A stretch of DNA of 64,000 nt from Roseivirga seohaensis (GTDB lineage Bacteria > Bacteroidota > Bacteroidia > Cytophagales > Cyclobacteriaceae): contig NZ_LRPB01000023.1 in NCBI RefSeq assembly GCF_001592945.1, positions 434,001-498,000 on the forward strand, read 5' to 3'. Positions within the stretch are counted from its first letter, which is position 1, and every line of letters begins with the position of its first letter. Below the pieces are notes generated by a model. The model had not been told where the DNA came from, made no database searches, and worked only from the letters and a program-made list of their open reading frames with translations. Made by a program: the position numbers and the translations under genes. Below, piece after piece: positions 1 through 9,500 of this stretch.

Positions 1-2
1 GC

Positions 3-467
3 GGAGGCCAAGAGCGAAACCACCGAGGCGGAACAGAAAACGTTTACGGCATTGTTGGTTTGGCCAAGGCTTTAGAAATCGCTTACCGCGATATGGACAG
101 CCATGCTAAGCACATTCAAGGCTTAAAAACCAGAATGATTGAAGGTTTGAAAAACAACATTTCTGGAATAGAATTTAATGGTGACATCAGAGAAGGCCAC
201 AGCCTTTACACGGTGTTGAATGCAAGTTTTCCTGCACACGAAGACAATGATATGCTGCTCTTCAACTTAGATATTAATGGAATTTCTGCTTCTGGCGGAA
301 GTGCCTGTTCTAGCGGTGCCAATACAGGCTCTCATGTGTTGACAGGAATAAAAGCAGACCCAGAAAGACAAGGCATTCGTTTTTCTTTTGGAAAATACTC
401 TACAGCAGAAGAAGTAGACTATACGGTTGAAAAACTCGTTGAGATTCTAAACCCAGTACACGCTTAA
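3..467 (+). CDS. Cysteine desulfurase (NifS/IscS/SufS-like), C-terminal part
   Basis: Pyridoxal-phosphate enzyme that takes sulfur from cysteine for Fe-S clusters and tRNA thiolation. The reading frame is open from the window edge, so the N-terminus with the PLP lysine lies outside. Visible here are the GGQERNHRGGTENV motif of the family right at the edge and, about 80 codons on, the active-site loop SGGSACSSG with the persulfide-forming cysteine. The TTG at 60 is internal, not a start. The stop at 465-467 is two bases before the next gene. The family is clear; the exact subtype (IscS, NifS or SufS) cannot be settled from this fragment. Confidence 0.93.
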   Translation, partial: GGQERNHRGGTENVYGIVGLAKALEIAYRDMDSHAKHIQGLKTRMIEGLKNNISGIEFNGDIREGHSLYTVLNASFPAHEDNDMLLFNLDINGISASGGSACSSGANTGSHVLTGIKADPERQGIRFSFGKYSTAEEVDYTVEKLVEILNPVHA

Positions 468-469
468 AA

Positions 470-814
470 ATGAAGAACGAATTTCGTTCCATATTATATA
501 AAATCACAACAAGGCCAATTTATGTATTGGCCTTATTCACTATATTCCTTTTTGGCTGCTCTGATGAGGACATTGATATTGCTGAACTCAGGGGTACAAT
601 TGTAGAAGGCACTACGGTAAGTCTCAGTTGTGAATACATTTTCCAAACCGATGGCGGACGATACTACGTTCCTACATTTTTACCCGCCCAATACAAGCAA
701 AATGGGGCTTTAGTATTCATAAAAGGTGAAATTCTCAATGAACTTTCCGACTGCGCGAACCTATCAGGAGACGGCCAATTTATTCGGATAGAACAAATTA
801 GCGCAGCGAATTAG
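470..814 (+). CDS. Small putative lipoprotein, function unknown
   Basis: A 114-residue protein starting two bases after the cysteine desulfurase stop, so probably cotranscribed. The N-terminus has a basic segment, a hydrophobic stretch (about residues 17-29) and a lipobox-like end FLFGC, with Cys30 as probable lipidation site; acidic residues follow (SDEDID), as often seen in Bacteroidota surface lipoproteins. The rest is short, with two more cysteines (about 49 and 93) and no domain I recognise. The stop is four bases from the stop of the convergent ferrochelatase gene. The gene is believable from its signal sequence and placement, but no role can be given. Confidence 0.7.
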   Translation: MKNEFRSILYKITTRPIYVLALFTIFLFGCSDEDIDIAELRGTIVEGTTVSLSCEYIFQTDGGRYYVPTFLPAQYKQNGALVFIKGEILNELSDCANLSGDGQFIRIEQISAAN

Positions 815-818
815 TCGC

Positions 819-1838
819 TTAAGCGTTCTCAACCATTTCTTTCAAACCTTCAATCCAAGTTGGTGAGTTATTAAGGCTTGGTACCAAATCCCAAACTTCT
901 CCGCCCGCTTCCATAAAATCTTCTTTAAATTGTTCGCCTACTTCAACAGTAGTTTCGAGGCAATCGGCAATAAAAGCAGGAGAATAGGCCAATACTTTCT
1001 TAATTCCTTTTTTTGGAAGGTCTTTCAAAATTTCATCAGTGTAAGGCTTGATCCATGGGTCTTTACCCAGCCTAGATTGAAAACTGATTGTATACTGATC
1101 TTCTTTTAAACCCAGTTTTTCAGCCAAAAGGCGCGAAGTATAAAAACATTGCGCTCTGTAGCAGTAGCGGTTTTTTTCATGGAATTTATTACAGCAACTA
1201 CCCAACTGACACTGATTTCCATCTGAACCTTTTTTGATTTGGCGTTCTGGCAAACCATGGTAACTGAAAACCACATGATCGTAATCAGTGGTTTCCATTA
1301 GTTTAAGTCCGTTTTCTGCAAAAGCCTGAATAAACTTAGGGTGATCCATAAACTGGTTAATGTAACTCATGGAAGGAATCACTTGCCATTTGTTAACCAC
1401 ATCATTCACCTCTTGTACAGCAGAGCCAGTGGAGGCCGATGCATATTGAGGGAACAGCGAAATCACAATAATTCGGCTTACGCTAGCTGCTTTTAATTCG
1501 TTTAATGCCTCTTCAATACTTGGGTTTTGGTAACGCATGCCCAAAGCCACTTTATAGCCAGGCCCTAATAACTCTTGCAAAGAATCGCGAACATCATAAC
1601 CGTAAAATTTCAAAGGGCTGCCCCGTTCTATCCATAGCTTGGCATATTCTTTTGCCGATTTGGGTGCTCTTAAAGGGGCTATAATGCCCTGAACTAAGAG
1701 AAATCTTGAAAGAAAAGGAATGTCAATTACTCTTCCATCCATTAAAAACTGGCGTAAGTATTTGCGAACGTCTGATGTGGAAGGACTATCTGGTGTGCCT
1801 AGATTAACGAGTAATACACCAATTTTTTCTTTTTGCAT
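819..1838 (-). CDS. hemH: Ferrochelatase
   Basis: Inserts iron into the porphyrin ring in the last step of haem synthesis. The 339 residues match the usual bacterial length. The N-terminal VLLVNLGTPDSP motif, the active-site histidine in SYHGLPERQ (His194) and the C-terminal SFQSRLG segment mark the family. Residues 210-231 hold five cysteines (210, 215, 216, 226, 231), a cluster found in ferrochelatases from several bacterial groups; some microbial ferrochelatases carry a [2Fe-2S] cluster, but whether these cysteines bind one is inference. The gene stands alone on the minus strand with a well-formed promoter at 1869-1899, giving a leader of about 25 bases. Confidence 0.95.
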   Translation of the reverse strand: MQKEKIGVLLVNLGTPDSPSTSDVRKYLRQFLMDGRVIDIPFLSRFLLVQGIIAPLRAPKSAKEYAKLWIERGSPLKFYGYDVRDSLQELLGPGYKVALGMRYQNPSIEEALNELKAASVSRIIVISLFPQYASASTGSAVQEVNDVVNKWQVIPSMSYINQFMDHPKFIQAFAENGLKLMETTDYDHVVFSYHGLPERQIKKGSDGNQCQLGSCCNKFHEKNRYCYRAQCFYTSRLLAEKLGLKEDQYTISFQSRLGKDPWIKPYTDEILKDLPKKGIKKVLAYSPAFIADCLETTVEVGEQFKEDFMEAGGEVWDLVPSLNNSPTWIEGLKEMVENA

Positions 1839-1868
1839 GGTAGGAATTTAGCCTTGATAAACCGTTTG

Positions 1869-1899
1869 CAAAGATATTTGTTTTAAGCGGCTAGGCCAA
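1869..1899 (-). promoter_or_regulatory. Promoter for hemH (TTG-N20-TATCTTTG)
   Basis: On the minus strand TTG (1897-1899) is followed after 20 bases by TATCTTTG (1869-1876), an exact match to the Bacteroidota -7 element TAnnTTTG. Same spacing as the candidate promoters of rpmE, the giant SprB-like gene and both lytS-type genes in this window. The start codon of hemH is about 30 bases downstream. Confidence 0.6.
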
Positions 1900-1920
1900 T
1901 TGATCTTTTCAATAGAAAAT

Positions 1921-1948
1921 AAAAAAGCACTATCGGTTAAGATAGTGC
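1921..1948 (-). terminator. Rho-independent terminator, minus strand
   Basis: An eight-base perfect stem (1927-1934 with 1941-1948) and a six-base loop, followed on the minus strand by a run of six T. No protein gene on the minus strand ends here; the only candidate transcript is the structured RNA proposed at 1921-2165. Confidence 0.7.
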
Positions 1949-2165
1949 CTCATCTATATCGTTCAAATTTGTTGTTTTGTTCTTCTATCGGACTCCTCTT
2001 CCTTTAGAGATTTATTTGAGCGACCTTTTTTATAGGTAGATTTATTAGAAAACAAGGCGTTTGGTATTTACCCTTACCTATGCCTAAAAAATAAATCTTT
2101 AAATAGCGGCTCTAAAGAGCACATCGTTTTTAACGAACCAAACACTTTTTGGTTATAGGTGTATA
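1921..2165 (-). ncRNA. Candidate structured small RNA, 6S-like long hairpin
   Basis: The 371-base gap between hemH and the hydrolase gene holds no ORF of note but is rich in complementary segments that nest into one long, bulged hairpin: 1974-1982 with 2135-2143 (one mismatch), 2002-2007 with 2112-2117, 2008-2014 with 2092-2098, 2026-2031 with 2086-2091 and 2032-2038 with 2075-2081, leaving an apical loop of about 36 bases. On the minus strand it ends in a terminator hairpin with six T. A single irregular rod of about 200 bases with a terminator is the architecture of 6S RNA, but no conserved 6S sequence was verified and no clear promoter was found. A leader of the plus-strand gene at 2210 is the alternative. 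Confidence 0.4.
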
Positions 2166-2209
2166 CTCTTGCTTTCGTTTTATAGATTAACCTAAAAAAT
2201 AAACCTACA

Positions 2210-3433
2210 ATGGCCATGAAAACGATTAAACTTCAATTCAAAAATGCTGAAGGTTTTCTGCTTTCTGCAAAACTCGAACAGCCTGTAGATAGGAAACCCT
2301 TGGCCTATGCTTTGTTTGCGCATTGCTTTACCTGTTCCAAGAATTTAATTGCTGTTACAAATATTAGCAGAGCATTAACCTCGAAAGGAATTGCCGTATT
2401 AAGGTTTGATTTTACGGGTTTGGGCGAAAGTGAGGGTGATTTTGCGGACACTAACTTTTCTGGAAATGTTCAAGACCTTATTGTTGCCGCTGAATATTTG
2501 GCCGATAACTACGAAGCGCCAAGTATTTTAATTGGCCATTCACTGGGAGGTGCAGCGGTATTGATGGCAGCAAGCCAACTAGATTTTATAAAATCTGTAG
2601 TTACTATTGGTGCGCCAGCAGATACACCTCACCTAAAAAAGCTTTTCAAAAGTTCGTTAGAAGAAATTGAAGAAAATGGTAAAGCGGTGGTTTCATTGGG
2701 AGGAAGACCATTTACGATTAAGCAGCAGTTTATAGAGGATCTGGATAAAACAGAACTTACTTCAGTTATTAGTGAGTTAAGAAAACCACTACTTATTTTC
2801 CATTCTCCGCAAGATGAAACGGTGGACATCACAAATGCAGAAAAGATTTATGTTGCTGCGCATCATCCAAAAAGCTATATATCATTAGACAAGGCAGACC
2901 ACTTGCTAACTGACAAGGCAGACTCACTTTATGTAGGTGAAACAATTGCTACTTGGGCTAAGCGATACGTGGATTTGGAAGTGAATGAAGAAGGCCTAGA
3001 AACCACACATCAGGTGGTGGTTAGAAATGAGAAGGAAGATGGTCTCTTTTCTGAAATAATGGCCAATAAACACTACTTAATTGCCGATGAACCCAAGGCT
3101 GTAGGTGGTACCAATTTAGGAGGAACCCCTTATGACTTGCTCGTTTCTGCATTGGGCGCTTGCACAGCCATGACCATAAGGCTTTACGCCAATCATAAAA
3201 AGATGGAGCTCGATGATGTGAAAGTACACCTAACTTTTGATAAGCGCCATGCTGATGATGCTATAGATGGGGCACCTGCACAAATGGAATTTATAGATAG
3301 AGAGGTTGAACTAACAGGAAATTTGAGTGAAGAACAACGTGAGCGAATTTTGCAGATTGCAGATAAATGTCCGTTACACAAAACGCTTACTAAAGGTTTA
3401 AATATTGATACCAGATTAAAGCAGCTGAAATAG
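2210..3433 (+). CDS. Alpha/beta hydrolase fused to OsmC-like peroxiredoxin domain
   Basis: A two-domain protein of 407 residues. Residues 1 to about 255 form an alpha/beta hydrolase with the nucleophile elbow GHSLGG (Ser111) and likely Asp202 and His231 completing the triad. Residues about 270-407 are an OsmC/Ohr-type domain with its two redox cysteines at 318 (LGACTAM) and 387 (KCPLH). OsmC proteins reduce organic hydroperoxides; the hydrolase might release substrates such as ester- or lipid-linked peroxides, which is inference. This fusion is a known arrangement in Bacteroidota and proteobacteria. No signal peptide, so probably cytoplasmic. Two in-frame ATGs (2210 and 2216) are possible starts. 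Confidence 0.9.
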   Translation: MAMKTIKLQFKNAEGFLLSAKLEQPVDRKPLAYALFAHCFTCSKNLIAVTNISRALTSKGIAVLRFDFTGLGESEGDFADTNFSGNVQDLIVAAEYLADNYEAPSILIGHSLGGAAVLMAASQLDFIKSVVTIGAPADTPHLKKLFKSSLEEIEENGKAVVSLGGRPFTIKQQFIEDLDKTELTSVISELRKPLLIFHSPQDETVDITNAEKIYVAAHHPKSYISLDKADHLLTDKADSLYVGETIATWAKRYVDLEVNEEGLETTHQVVVRNEKEDGLFSEIMANKHYLIADEPKAVGGTNLGGTPYDLLVSALGACTAMTIRLYANHKKMELDDVKVHLTFDKRHADDAIDGAPAQMEFIDREVELTGNLSEEQRERILQIADKCPLHKTLTKGLNIDTRLKQLK

Positions 3434-3531
3434 AAGTACAAAATTTAATGTATACACAAAATGAAAAAGGAGCCAACCTTTCGGTCGACCCCTTTTTACA
3501 AAACAACCACATATTACACTTATACAAATCT

Positions 3532-4047
3532 TTAATTTCCTCCGTCTTTTTTAGGCTCATTTTTTTCTTTGGTCCTTTCTTTCATTTCGGCATTGCGCTT
3601 TTGCATCATCATACGCTTGCCTATATTTCTTCTGTTATTTCGGGGTGAAAAGCGAGCTTCATTTCTATTTGTTCTACCCCTAATTTCTCCTCGATTTCTT
3701 TGGCCTTGTACCCGAGCTCTTTGGCCATCTTTCTTAACCTCTTGTAATTTTGCGTATTGCTCTTCGGTTAGAATTTCCTTAAGTCTTTCTTCTTTAGCTT
3801 GCCTTTCTACAAAAGCATCGCGTTTCATTTCTTCTCTCAAAGCCCTCATTTTTTCCATAGAGGCTTTACGCTCCGTTTGCGCTGCTTTCAGTTCCTTATC
3901 CAGTGCTAATTTCTGTTGCTCATTTAGTCCGAGCCTCGCTGCCATTTGCTCTGTTTGTAACAAAGTTTTATTAGTGTTCTGAGCTAACATTTGGTTTGCT
4001 GATATACCAATCAAGCTTACCATCAAGATTTTAATTATCGACCTCAT
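3532..4047 (-). CDS. Exported Spy/CpxP-like basic protein
   Basis: About 171 residues when started at the ATG at 4047, which has a purine-rich AAAGGA site just upstream; the longer frame up to 4092 adds 15 residues without a good site. A signal peptide (about residues 1-22, ending near MLAQ) precedes an alpha-helical, highly charged region with an LTEEQYAKL motif, the LTxxQ signature of Spy/CpxP-type periplasmic proteins. The last 60 residues are very rich in Arg, Asn and Lys. Such proteins often act as periplasmic chaperones or stress sensors; the role here is inferred from fold type only. Monocistronic on the minus strand. Confidence 0.75.
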   Translation of the reverse strand: MRSIIKILMVSLIGISANQMLAQNTNKTLLQTEQMAARLGLNEQQKLALDKELKAAQTERKASMEKMRALREEMKRDAFVERQAKEERLKEILTEEQYAKLQEVKKDGQRARVQGQRNRGEIRGRTNRNEARFSPRNNRRNIGKRMMMQKRNAEMKERTKEKNEPKKDGGN

Positions 4048-4195
4048 TTCCTTTTTGTTTGTTATGGCTCTTTGATGGTAATAGCACAACAAGGTTTAAT
4101 GAGTCCAGAAAAATGCAGATATGCGTCAGGCCTGAAGAAGTAATTAATTCTACTTATCAGACAATTAAAAAGAAGGAATAAAATTTAAGGGGAAT

Positions 4196-4735
4196 TTAAA
4201 GCACTTTGAATGGAGTTGAGACTTTAATTTTATCCCATGCCATAATGAGCACCGGGCCTCCGTTTTCTTCAGAAAAATCAATGGTAAACTGTTCAACCAC
4301 TTCGGGCAGTTCTTCTACTTTTGCTGTAACCCTTAGCTCATCATCTTCAGGAGTATAAACAGTACCCCAATCGTGAATCTGACTATTGAAAATGATTTGC
4401 CATTCTGTTTCTCCAGGAATAGTTACTAAAGAATATAAACCTGCCTTTAGGGTTTTTCCAGAAAAGGAAACATCTCTAGAAAGCTGAATAGTAGTAGCTT
4501 CATTAGCGCCAGTTCTCCACCATTTGCCATAAGGAACAAGCTTGCCAAAGATCTCTCGGTCTTTCTTAAATGGCCTACTGTAAGTAACCTCAATATTTAT
4601 GGCATTATTACTATATGATGCGATTTCAGCAGGACTGTACTGTTTTGTTTGATAAAGCTGATACTGTTGAACACCAACAATACCACCAACAATGACGGCC
4701 AAAATAAGTACGGCTGTGGAAAGCTTTCTTTTCAT
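4196..4735 (-). CDS. DUF2911 family protein, membrane-anchored or exported
   Basis: The protein begins at the ATG at 4735 (MKRKLS); a TTG three codons upstream is less likely because it overlaps the -7 promoter element TATATTTG at 4742-4749. An N-terminal hydrophobic segment (residues about 4-24) serves as signal anchor. The body carries the family hallmarks: INIEVTYSRPFKK, then the segment YGKWWRTGANEATTI, and a WGTVYT motif. DUF2911 proteins are common in Bacteroidota and have no known function; they look like small beta-rich periplasmic domains. About 179 residues, usual for the single-domain form. Confidence 0.85.
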   Translation of the reverse strand: MKRKLSTAVLILAVIVGGIVGVQQYQLYQTKQYSPAEIASYSNNAINIEVTYSRPFKKDREIFGKLVPYGKWWRTGANEATTIQLSRDVSFSGKTLKAGLYSLVTIPGETEWQIIFNSQIHDWGTVYTPEDDELRVTAKVEELPEVVEQFTIDFSEENGGPVLIMAWDKIKVSTPFKVL

Positions 4736-4741
4736 ACCAAA

Positions 4742-4749
4742 CAAATATA
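4742..4749 (-). promoter_or_regulatory. -7 element TATATTTG upstream of the DUF2911 gene
   Basis: Exact TAnnTTTG match six bases from the ATG at 4735; a TTG lies 23 bases further up (4773-4775), three more than the usual 20 here. If used, the mRNA would have almost no leader. Confidence 0.4.
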
Positions 4750-4859
4750 AGGATTCTGATTTCTAAGACTCGCAAAAAGCCTCAAGGATTATGCCGAGAC
4801 TTGATAAGCGGAAGTTTCCTTTTTCAGTAATGCATTGCACATGTTGAAAGCCTTTTCTA

Positions 4860-4867
4860 TATCTTTG
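4860..4867 (+). promoter_or_regulatory. -7 element TATCTTTG four bases before the glyS start
   Basis: TATCTTTG fits TAnnTTTG exactly and lies only four bases from the ATG at 4872. A TTG at 4835-4837 is 22 bases upstream. If this is the promoter, transcription would begin at or beside the start codon, giving a leaderless mRNA. Confidence 0.45.
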
Positions 4868-4871
4868 CCGC

Positions 4872-6422
4872 ATGGCACAAAATGACGATAATCAGCTGAA
4901 AAAAATCGCTGGGCATGCGAAGGAATACGGTTTTATTTTTCAATCGAGCGAAATCTATGATGGACTTTCTGCCGCTTACGACTACGGTCAAAACGGGGTT
5001 GAACTAAAGAACAACATCAAGCAGTATTGGTGGAAAGCCATGGTACAAATGAATGAAAACATTGTAGGAATTGACTCCTCGATTTTCATGCACCCTACCA
5101 CTTGGAAAGCCTCAGGCCATGTAGATGCCTTTAACGATCCGATGATTGATAACAAGGATTCGAAAAAAAGATACCGTGCGGATGTTTTGGTTGAGGAATA
5201 CCTCGATAAAATTGAAGCAAAAATTACCAAAGAAGTTGAAAAGGCTGAGAAGCGTTTTGGCGATGCTTTCGATAAGGAGCAGTTTCTGGCCACCAACCCT
5301 AACGTGCTCAGAAATCAAGAAAAAATAGACGAAATCAGCCAGCGTTTAGGCAATAGCTTAGAAACCGAAAACTTGGCCGATGTAAAAGCGTTGATCGAAG
5401 AATTGGGTATTGCCGACCCAGTTTCGGGCTCTAAAAACTGGACAGACGTTCGTCAGTTTAACCTAATGTTTTCTACAGAAATGGGCTCTGTGGCCGAAGG
5501 CGCTAACAAAATATATTTGCGTCCAGAAACAGCTCAAGGAATTTTCGTCAACTTCTTGAACGTTCAAAAATCTGGTAGAATGAAGGTGCCTTTTGGTATT
5601 GCCCAAATTGGAAAGGCATTCAGAAACGAAATTATTGCGCGCCAGTTCATTTTCAGAATGCGTGAGTTCGAACAAATGGAAATGCAGTTTTTTGTAAAGC
5701 CAGGTGAAGAATTGACTTGGTACGAAACCTGGAAAGAAAAACGAATGAAATGGCACAAAACCCTTGGCTTGGGTGATGAAAACTACCGTTTCCACGATCA
5801 TATTAACTTAGCGCACTACGCTAATGCCGCTGCCGATATTCAGTTTAATTTCCCGATGGGCTTTAAAGAGCTGGAAGGGATTCACTCTAGAACCGACTTT
5901 GATTTAAAAGCACACGAAGAATATTCTGGAAAGAAACTTCAGTTTTTCGATACGGTCGATAATGAATCATTTGTGCCTTATGTAGTTGAAACCTCGATTG
6001 GTTTAGACAGAATGTTTTTGGCTGTGCTAAGCGCTGCTTATACTGAAGAAACATTAGAAGATGGTAGCGAAAGAACAGTATTGAAAATACCAGCAGCGTT
6101 AGCGCCTTATCAAGTGGCTATTTTGCCATTATTGAAAAAGGAAGATTCAGGACTTCCACAAAAAGCGAGAGCAATTTTGGCTGATCTTCAGTTTGATTTC
6201 AATTGCCAATACGATGAAAAAGACGCCATTGGTAAACGTTATAGAAGACAAGACGCTATTGGAACACCATATTGTGTAACTGTCGATCACCAAACTTTGG
6301 AAGACAATACAGTTACAATTCGTGATAGAGATGATTTAAGTCAAATCAGAATTTCAGTGGAGGAGCTAAAGTCTAAGCTAACGGAAGTTACCTCTATCAA
6401 TAACTTACTTAGAAAGCTCTAA
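4872..6422 (+). CDS. glyS: Glycine--tRNA ligase, single-chain alpha2 type
   Basis: Charges tRNA-Gly with glycine. The 516-residue single-chain form (the alpha2 type of eukaryotes, archaea and many bacteria, not the alpha2-beta2 GlyQ/GlyS type). Class II motifs are visible: the motif 2 region FGIAQIGKAFRNEI with FRMREFEQMEMQFF, and motif 3 near ETSIGLDRMFLAVL. The C-terminal anticodon-binding domain starts near APYQVAILPLL. The ATG at 4872 has no Shine-Dalgarno-like sequence and is directly preceded by a -7 promoter element. The gene ends with a strong terminator at 6450-6486 and is monocistronic. Confidence 0.96.
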   Translation: MAQNDDNQLKKIAGHAKEYGFIFQSSEIYDGLSAAYDYGQNGVELKNNIKQYWWKAMVQMNENIVGIDSSIFMHPTTWKASGHVDAFNDPMIDNKDSKKRYRADVLVEEYLDKIEAKITKEVEKAEKRFGDAFDKEQFLATNPNVLRNQEKIDEISQRLGNSLETENLADVKALIEELGIADPVSGSKNWTDVRQFNLMFSTEMGSVAEGANKIYLRPETAQGIFVNFLNVQKSGRMKVPFGIAQIGKAFRNEIIARQFIFRMREFEQMEMQFFVKPGEELTWYETWKEKRMKWHKTLGLGDENYRFHDHINLAHYANAAADIQFNFPMGFKELEGIHSRTDFDLKAHEEYSGKKLQFFDTVDNESFVPYVVETSIGLDRMFLAVLSAAYTEETLEDGSERTVLKIPAALAPYQVAILPLLKKEDSGLPQKARAILADLQFDFNCQYDEKDAIGKRYRRQDAIGTPYCVTVDHQTLEDNTVTIRDRDDLSQIRISVEELKSKLTEVTSINNLLRKL

Positions 6423-6449
6423 GCATAGTTTTTTCTAGCGGAATATATT

Positions 6450-6486
6450 AAGGTCTGATTTTCAAAATGAAAATCAGACCTTTTTT
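6450..6486 (+). terminator. Rho-independent terminator after glyS
   Basis: A 14-base perfect stem (6450-6463 with 6469-6482), five-base loop, then a T run continuing from the stem. It lies 28 bases after the glyS stop. Confidence 0.9.
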
Positions 6487-6575
6487 GTTGCGCTCTCCGG
6501 AGTAGCAATTTAGGGTGGCCGTTATGTACTGTTTGAAATAAAACCTATATTTCTTCCACCACAAAACACACTAGA

Positions 6576-9500
6576 ATGAAACATCTTAACTTCTTCAAGG
6601 CCTTATGCTTTTCTATGGCCTTCCTTCTTATTTCTGCAAACAGTTTTGCACAACGCAATAAAAAAGAACAAACCAAGACCGAGATAGATGACCCCTTAAA
6701 AGGGATTTCTCTCGGTACACTTAAATTCAGAAGTGTTGGTCCAGCGCTTACCTCAGGTAGAATTGCCGATATAGCCGTGAACCCTTCAAACCATAGCGAA
6801 TTTTATGTAGGCGCAGCAGCAGGCGGTGTTTGGAAAACCACCAATGCGGGTACCACTTTCACCCCAATTTTTGATGGACAAGGTTCGTATTCTATCGGAA
6901 CGGTAGAAATCGACCCGAATAACCACAATGTAGTTTGGGTAGGTACTGGCGAAAACAACAACCAGCGTTCCGTTTCTTATGGCGATGGGGTTTATAAATC
7001 AGAAGACGGGGGCAGCTCATGGAAAAACATGGGCTTGAAAAACTCAGAACACATTGGAATGATCGCTATTGACCCTCGAAATTCTGATGTGGTTTATGTA
7101 GCTGCTTACGGTCCGGTTTGGAGTGCAGGCGGTGATCGTGGCCTTTATAAAACCACAGATGGTGGCGAAAATTGGGAGAAAGTTTTAGAAATTAGTGAAC
7201 ACACGGGAGTAAATGAAGTACACTTCGACCCGAGAAATCCAGATATACTCTATGCCACAGCCCATCAAAGACGAAGAAGACAATGGACTTATTTAGGTGG
7301 AGGCCCAGAATCGGGTATTTACAGATCGATGGATGCGGGTAAATCTTGGGAAAAAATAAACCGTGGTTTGCCAGGTGTAGACAAAGGCCGAATTGGAATG
7401 GCCATTTCGCCAGCCAACCCAGAAGTTTTGTATGCCGTAGTTGAAGCGCAAAGTGGACAAGGTGGGTTTTTCAGAAGTACCAATCGAGGAGCCTCTTGGC
7501 AGAAAATGAGTAGTACTTCTTCTAGCGGAAATTATTATCAAGAAATTGTGGCCGACCCAGTACATGTAGGCCGTGTTTACCTTTTAGATACGTTTACACA
7601 AATTACAGAAGACGGTGGAAAGACATTTTCTGGCCTAGGAGAGAAAAGTAAGCACTGGGACAACCATGCCCTATGGATTGACCCAAACAATACAAATCAC
7701 TTATTGCAAGGCTCTGATGGTGGTGTTTACGAATCGTTCGACAGGGGCGAAAACTGGAAGTTCTTTAGCAATTTACCAGTTACTCAGTTCTATAAAGTTT
7801 CAGTAGACAATGAATATCCTTTCTATAATATTATGGGCGGAACCCAAGATAACTACAGCTTGCATGGCCCTTCACAGACGCTCAGCCGTCATGGTATTGT
7901 GAGTTCCGATTGGATTGTAACTCAAGGTGGAGACGGTTTCGAATCGGTTCCAGACCCTGAAGATCCGAACATTATATACTCTCAGTCGCAAAATGGCGGA
8001 ATCGTTCGTTTCGATAGAAAAAGTGGCGAAGCGGTGAGCATTCAGCCTAAACCAAGAAAAGACGAAAGGCAGTATAATTTTAACTGGGATTCTCCTTTAA
8101 TGATCAGCCCACACGATCATAAAACGGTATATTTTGGTGGAAATAAGCTATTCAAAAGTACAGACCGTGGTGACTCTTGGGAAGTAATTAGCGGTGAGCT
8201 CGACCAAGACATTGACAGAAATTTATTGCCGATTATGGGCAAAATCTGGCCTATGGATGCCGTTGCGAAAAATGGTTCTACCTCACGATATGGCGCTGCG
8301 GTTTCTCTAGATGAATCACGTTTGCAAGAGGGCTTACTTTATGTAGGAACAGATGACGGCCAAATCAATATTACTGAAGATGGGGGAAAGAACTGGAGAA
8401 AAATCAATCATTTTTCTGGCGTTCCTGAAAACACCTATGTGTATGATTTAATTGCTTCGAAGCACGATGTAAATACGGTTTACGCAGCTTTTAATAACCA
8501 TAAAAGTGGTGACTTCAACCCTTATGTGTATAAAAGTAACGATAAGGGAAAAACATGGACGAGCATTTCTTCGAACTTACCCAAAGGCGCTGTTTATGCT
8601 TTAGAGCAAGACCATATGAATGCGAATATTCTATTTGCAGGAACTGAATACGGTGTTTTTGTTTCGATGAATGAAGGTGGAAGCTGGACTAAGTTATCTG
8701 CTGGGTTGCCTGCGGCTGTGAATGTACGCGATATTGCTATTCAAGAAAGAGAGAATGATTTAGTACTGGCTACTTTCGGAAGAGGTTTTTATGTGTTAGA
8801 TAATTACGCACCACTTCGAGAAATGACACAAGATTTATTGGCCAAGGACGGCCATATTTTCAAAATTAAGGATGCATTGATGTACAACACTTGGCAGCCG
8901 CTGGGCAGTTTGGGTAGTGCAGACAAAGGTTTTCAAGGCGAAATGTTTTTTGCGGCAGACAACCCCACCAGAGGAGCAACCTTTACTTACTATGTGAAAG
9001 AGGGCGTGAGTTCTTTGAAAGCAGAAAGGTCGAAAAAAGATGCGGAAGCCTTTAAAAATGGGCAAGCCATTCCTTACCCAACTCTAGAAGAACTCAAAGC
9101 AGAAGAAAGTGAACTTCCTTCCTTCTTAATTTTCACTATAAAAGATCAAACGGGTGATATTGTAAGTGAATTGAGAAGTCCGTTGAGAAAAGGCATTAGT
9201 GAAATTACATGGGATATGACTTATGCGGGCTTTGGTCCAGTGAATGAACGACAAGCGTCTGTTACAAGTAGTTTGCCTTCTTCTAACGTATATGTTGTTC
9301 CAGGCAACTATACAGTGAGCTTATCGCAAAATATAAAGGGTGAAATCAGTGAATTGGCTGGGCCGGTAAGCTTTACAGTGAAAGATATCGACAATAAAAC
9401 AATTCCGGCAGATGACTGGTTAGCGATGGCAAATTTCAAAAAGAAGGCAATGGCTTTAATGCAAGCTGTTAACTCAACTCGTTCCGTATTGGGCGAAATG

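Noticed and set aside
3569-3982. 137-codon plus-strand frame
   Set aside because: Antisense to the Spy-like gene, whose signal peptide and LTxxQ motif are clear. The frame is Ser-, Phe- and Leu-rich, as expected for an antisense frame of a Lys/Arg/Glu-rich gene.
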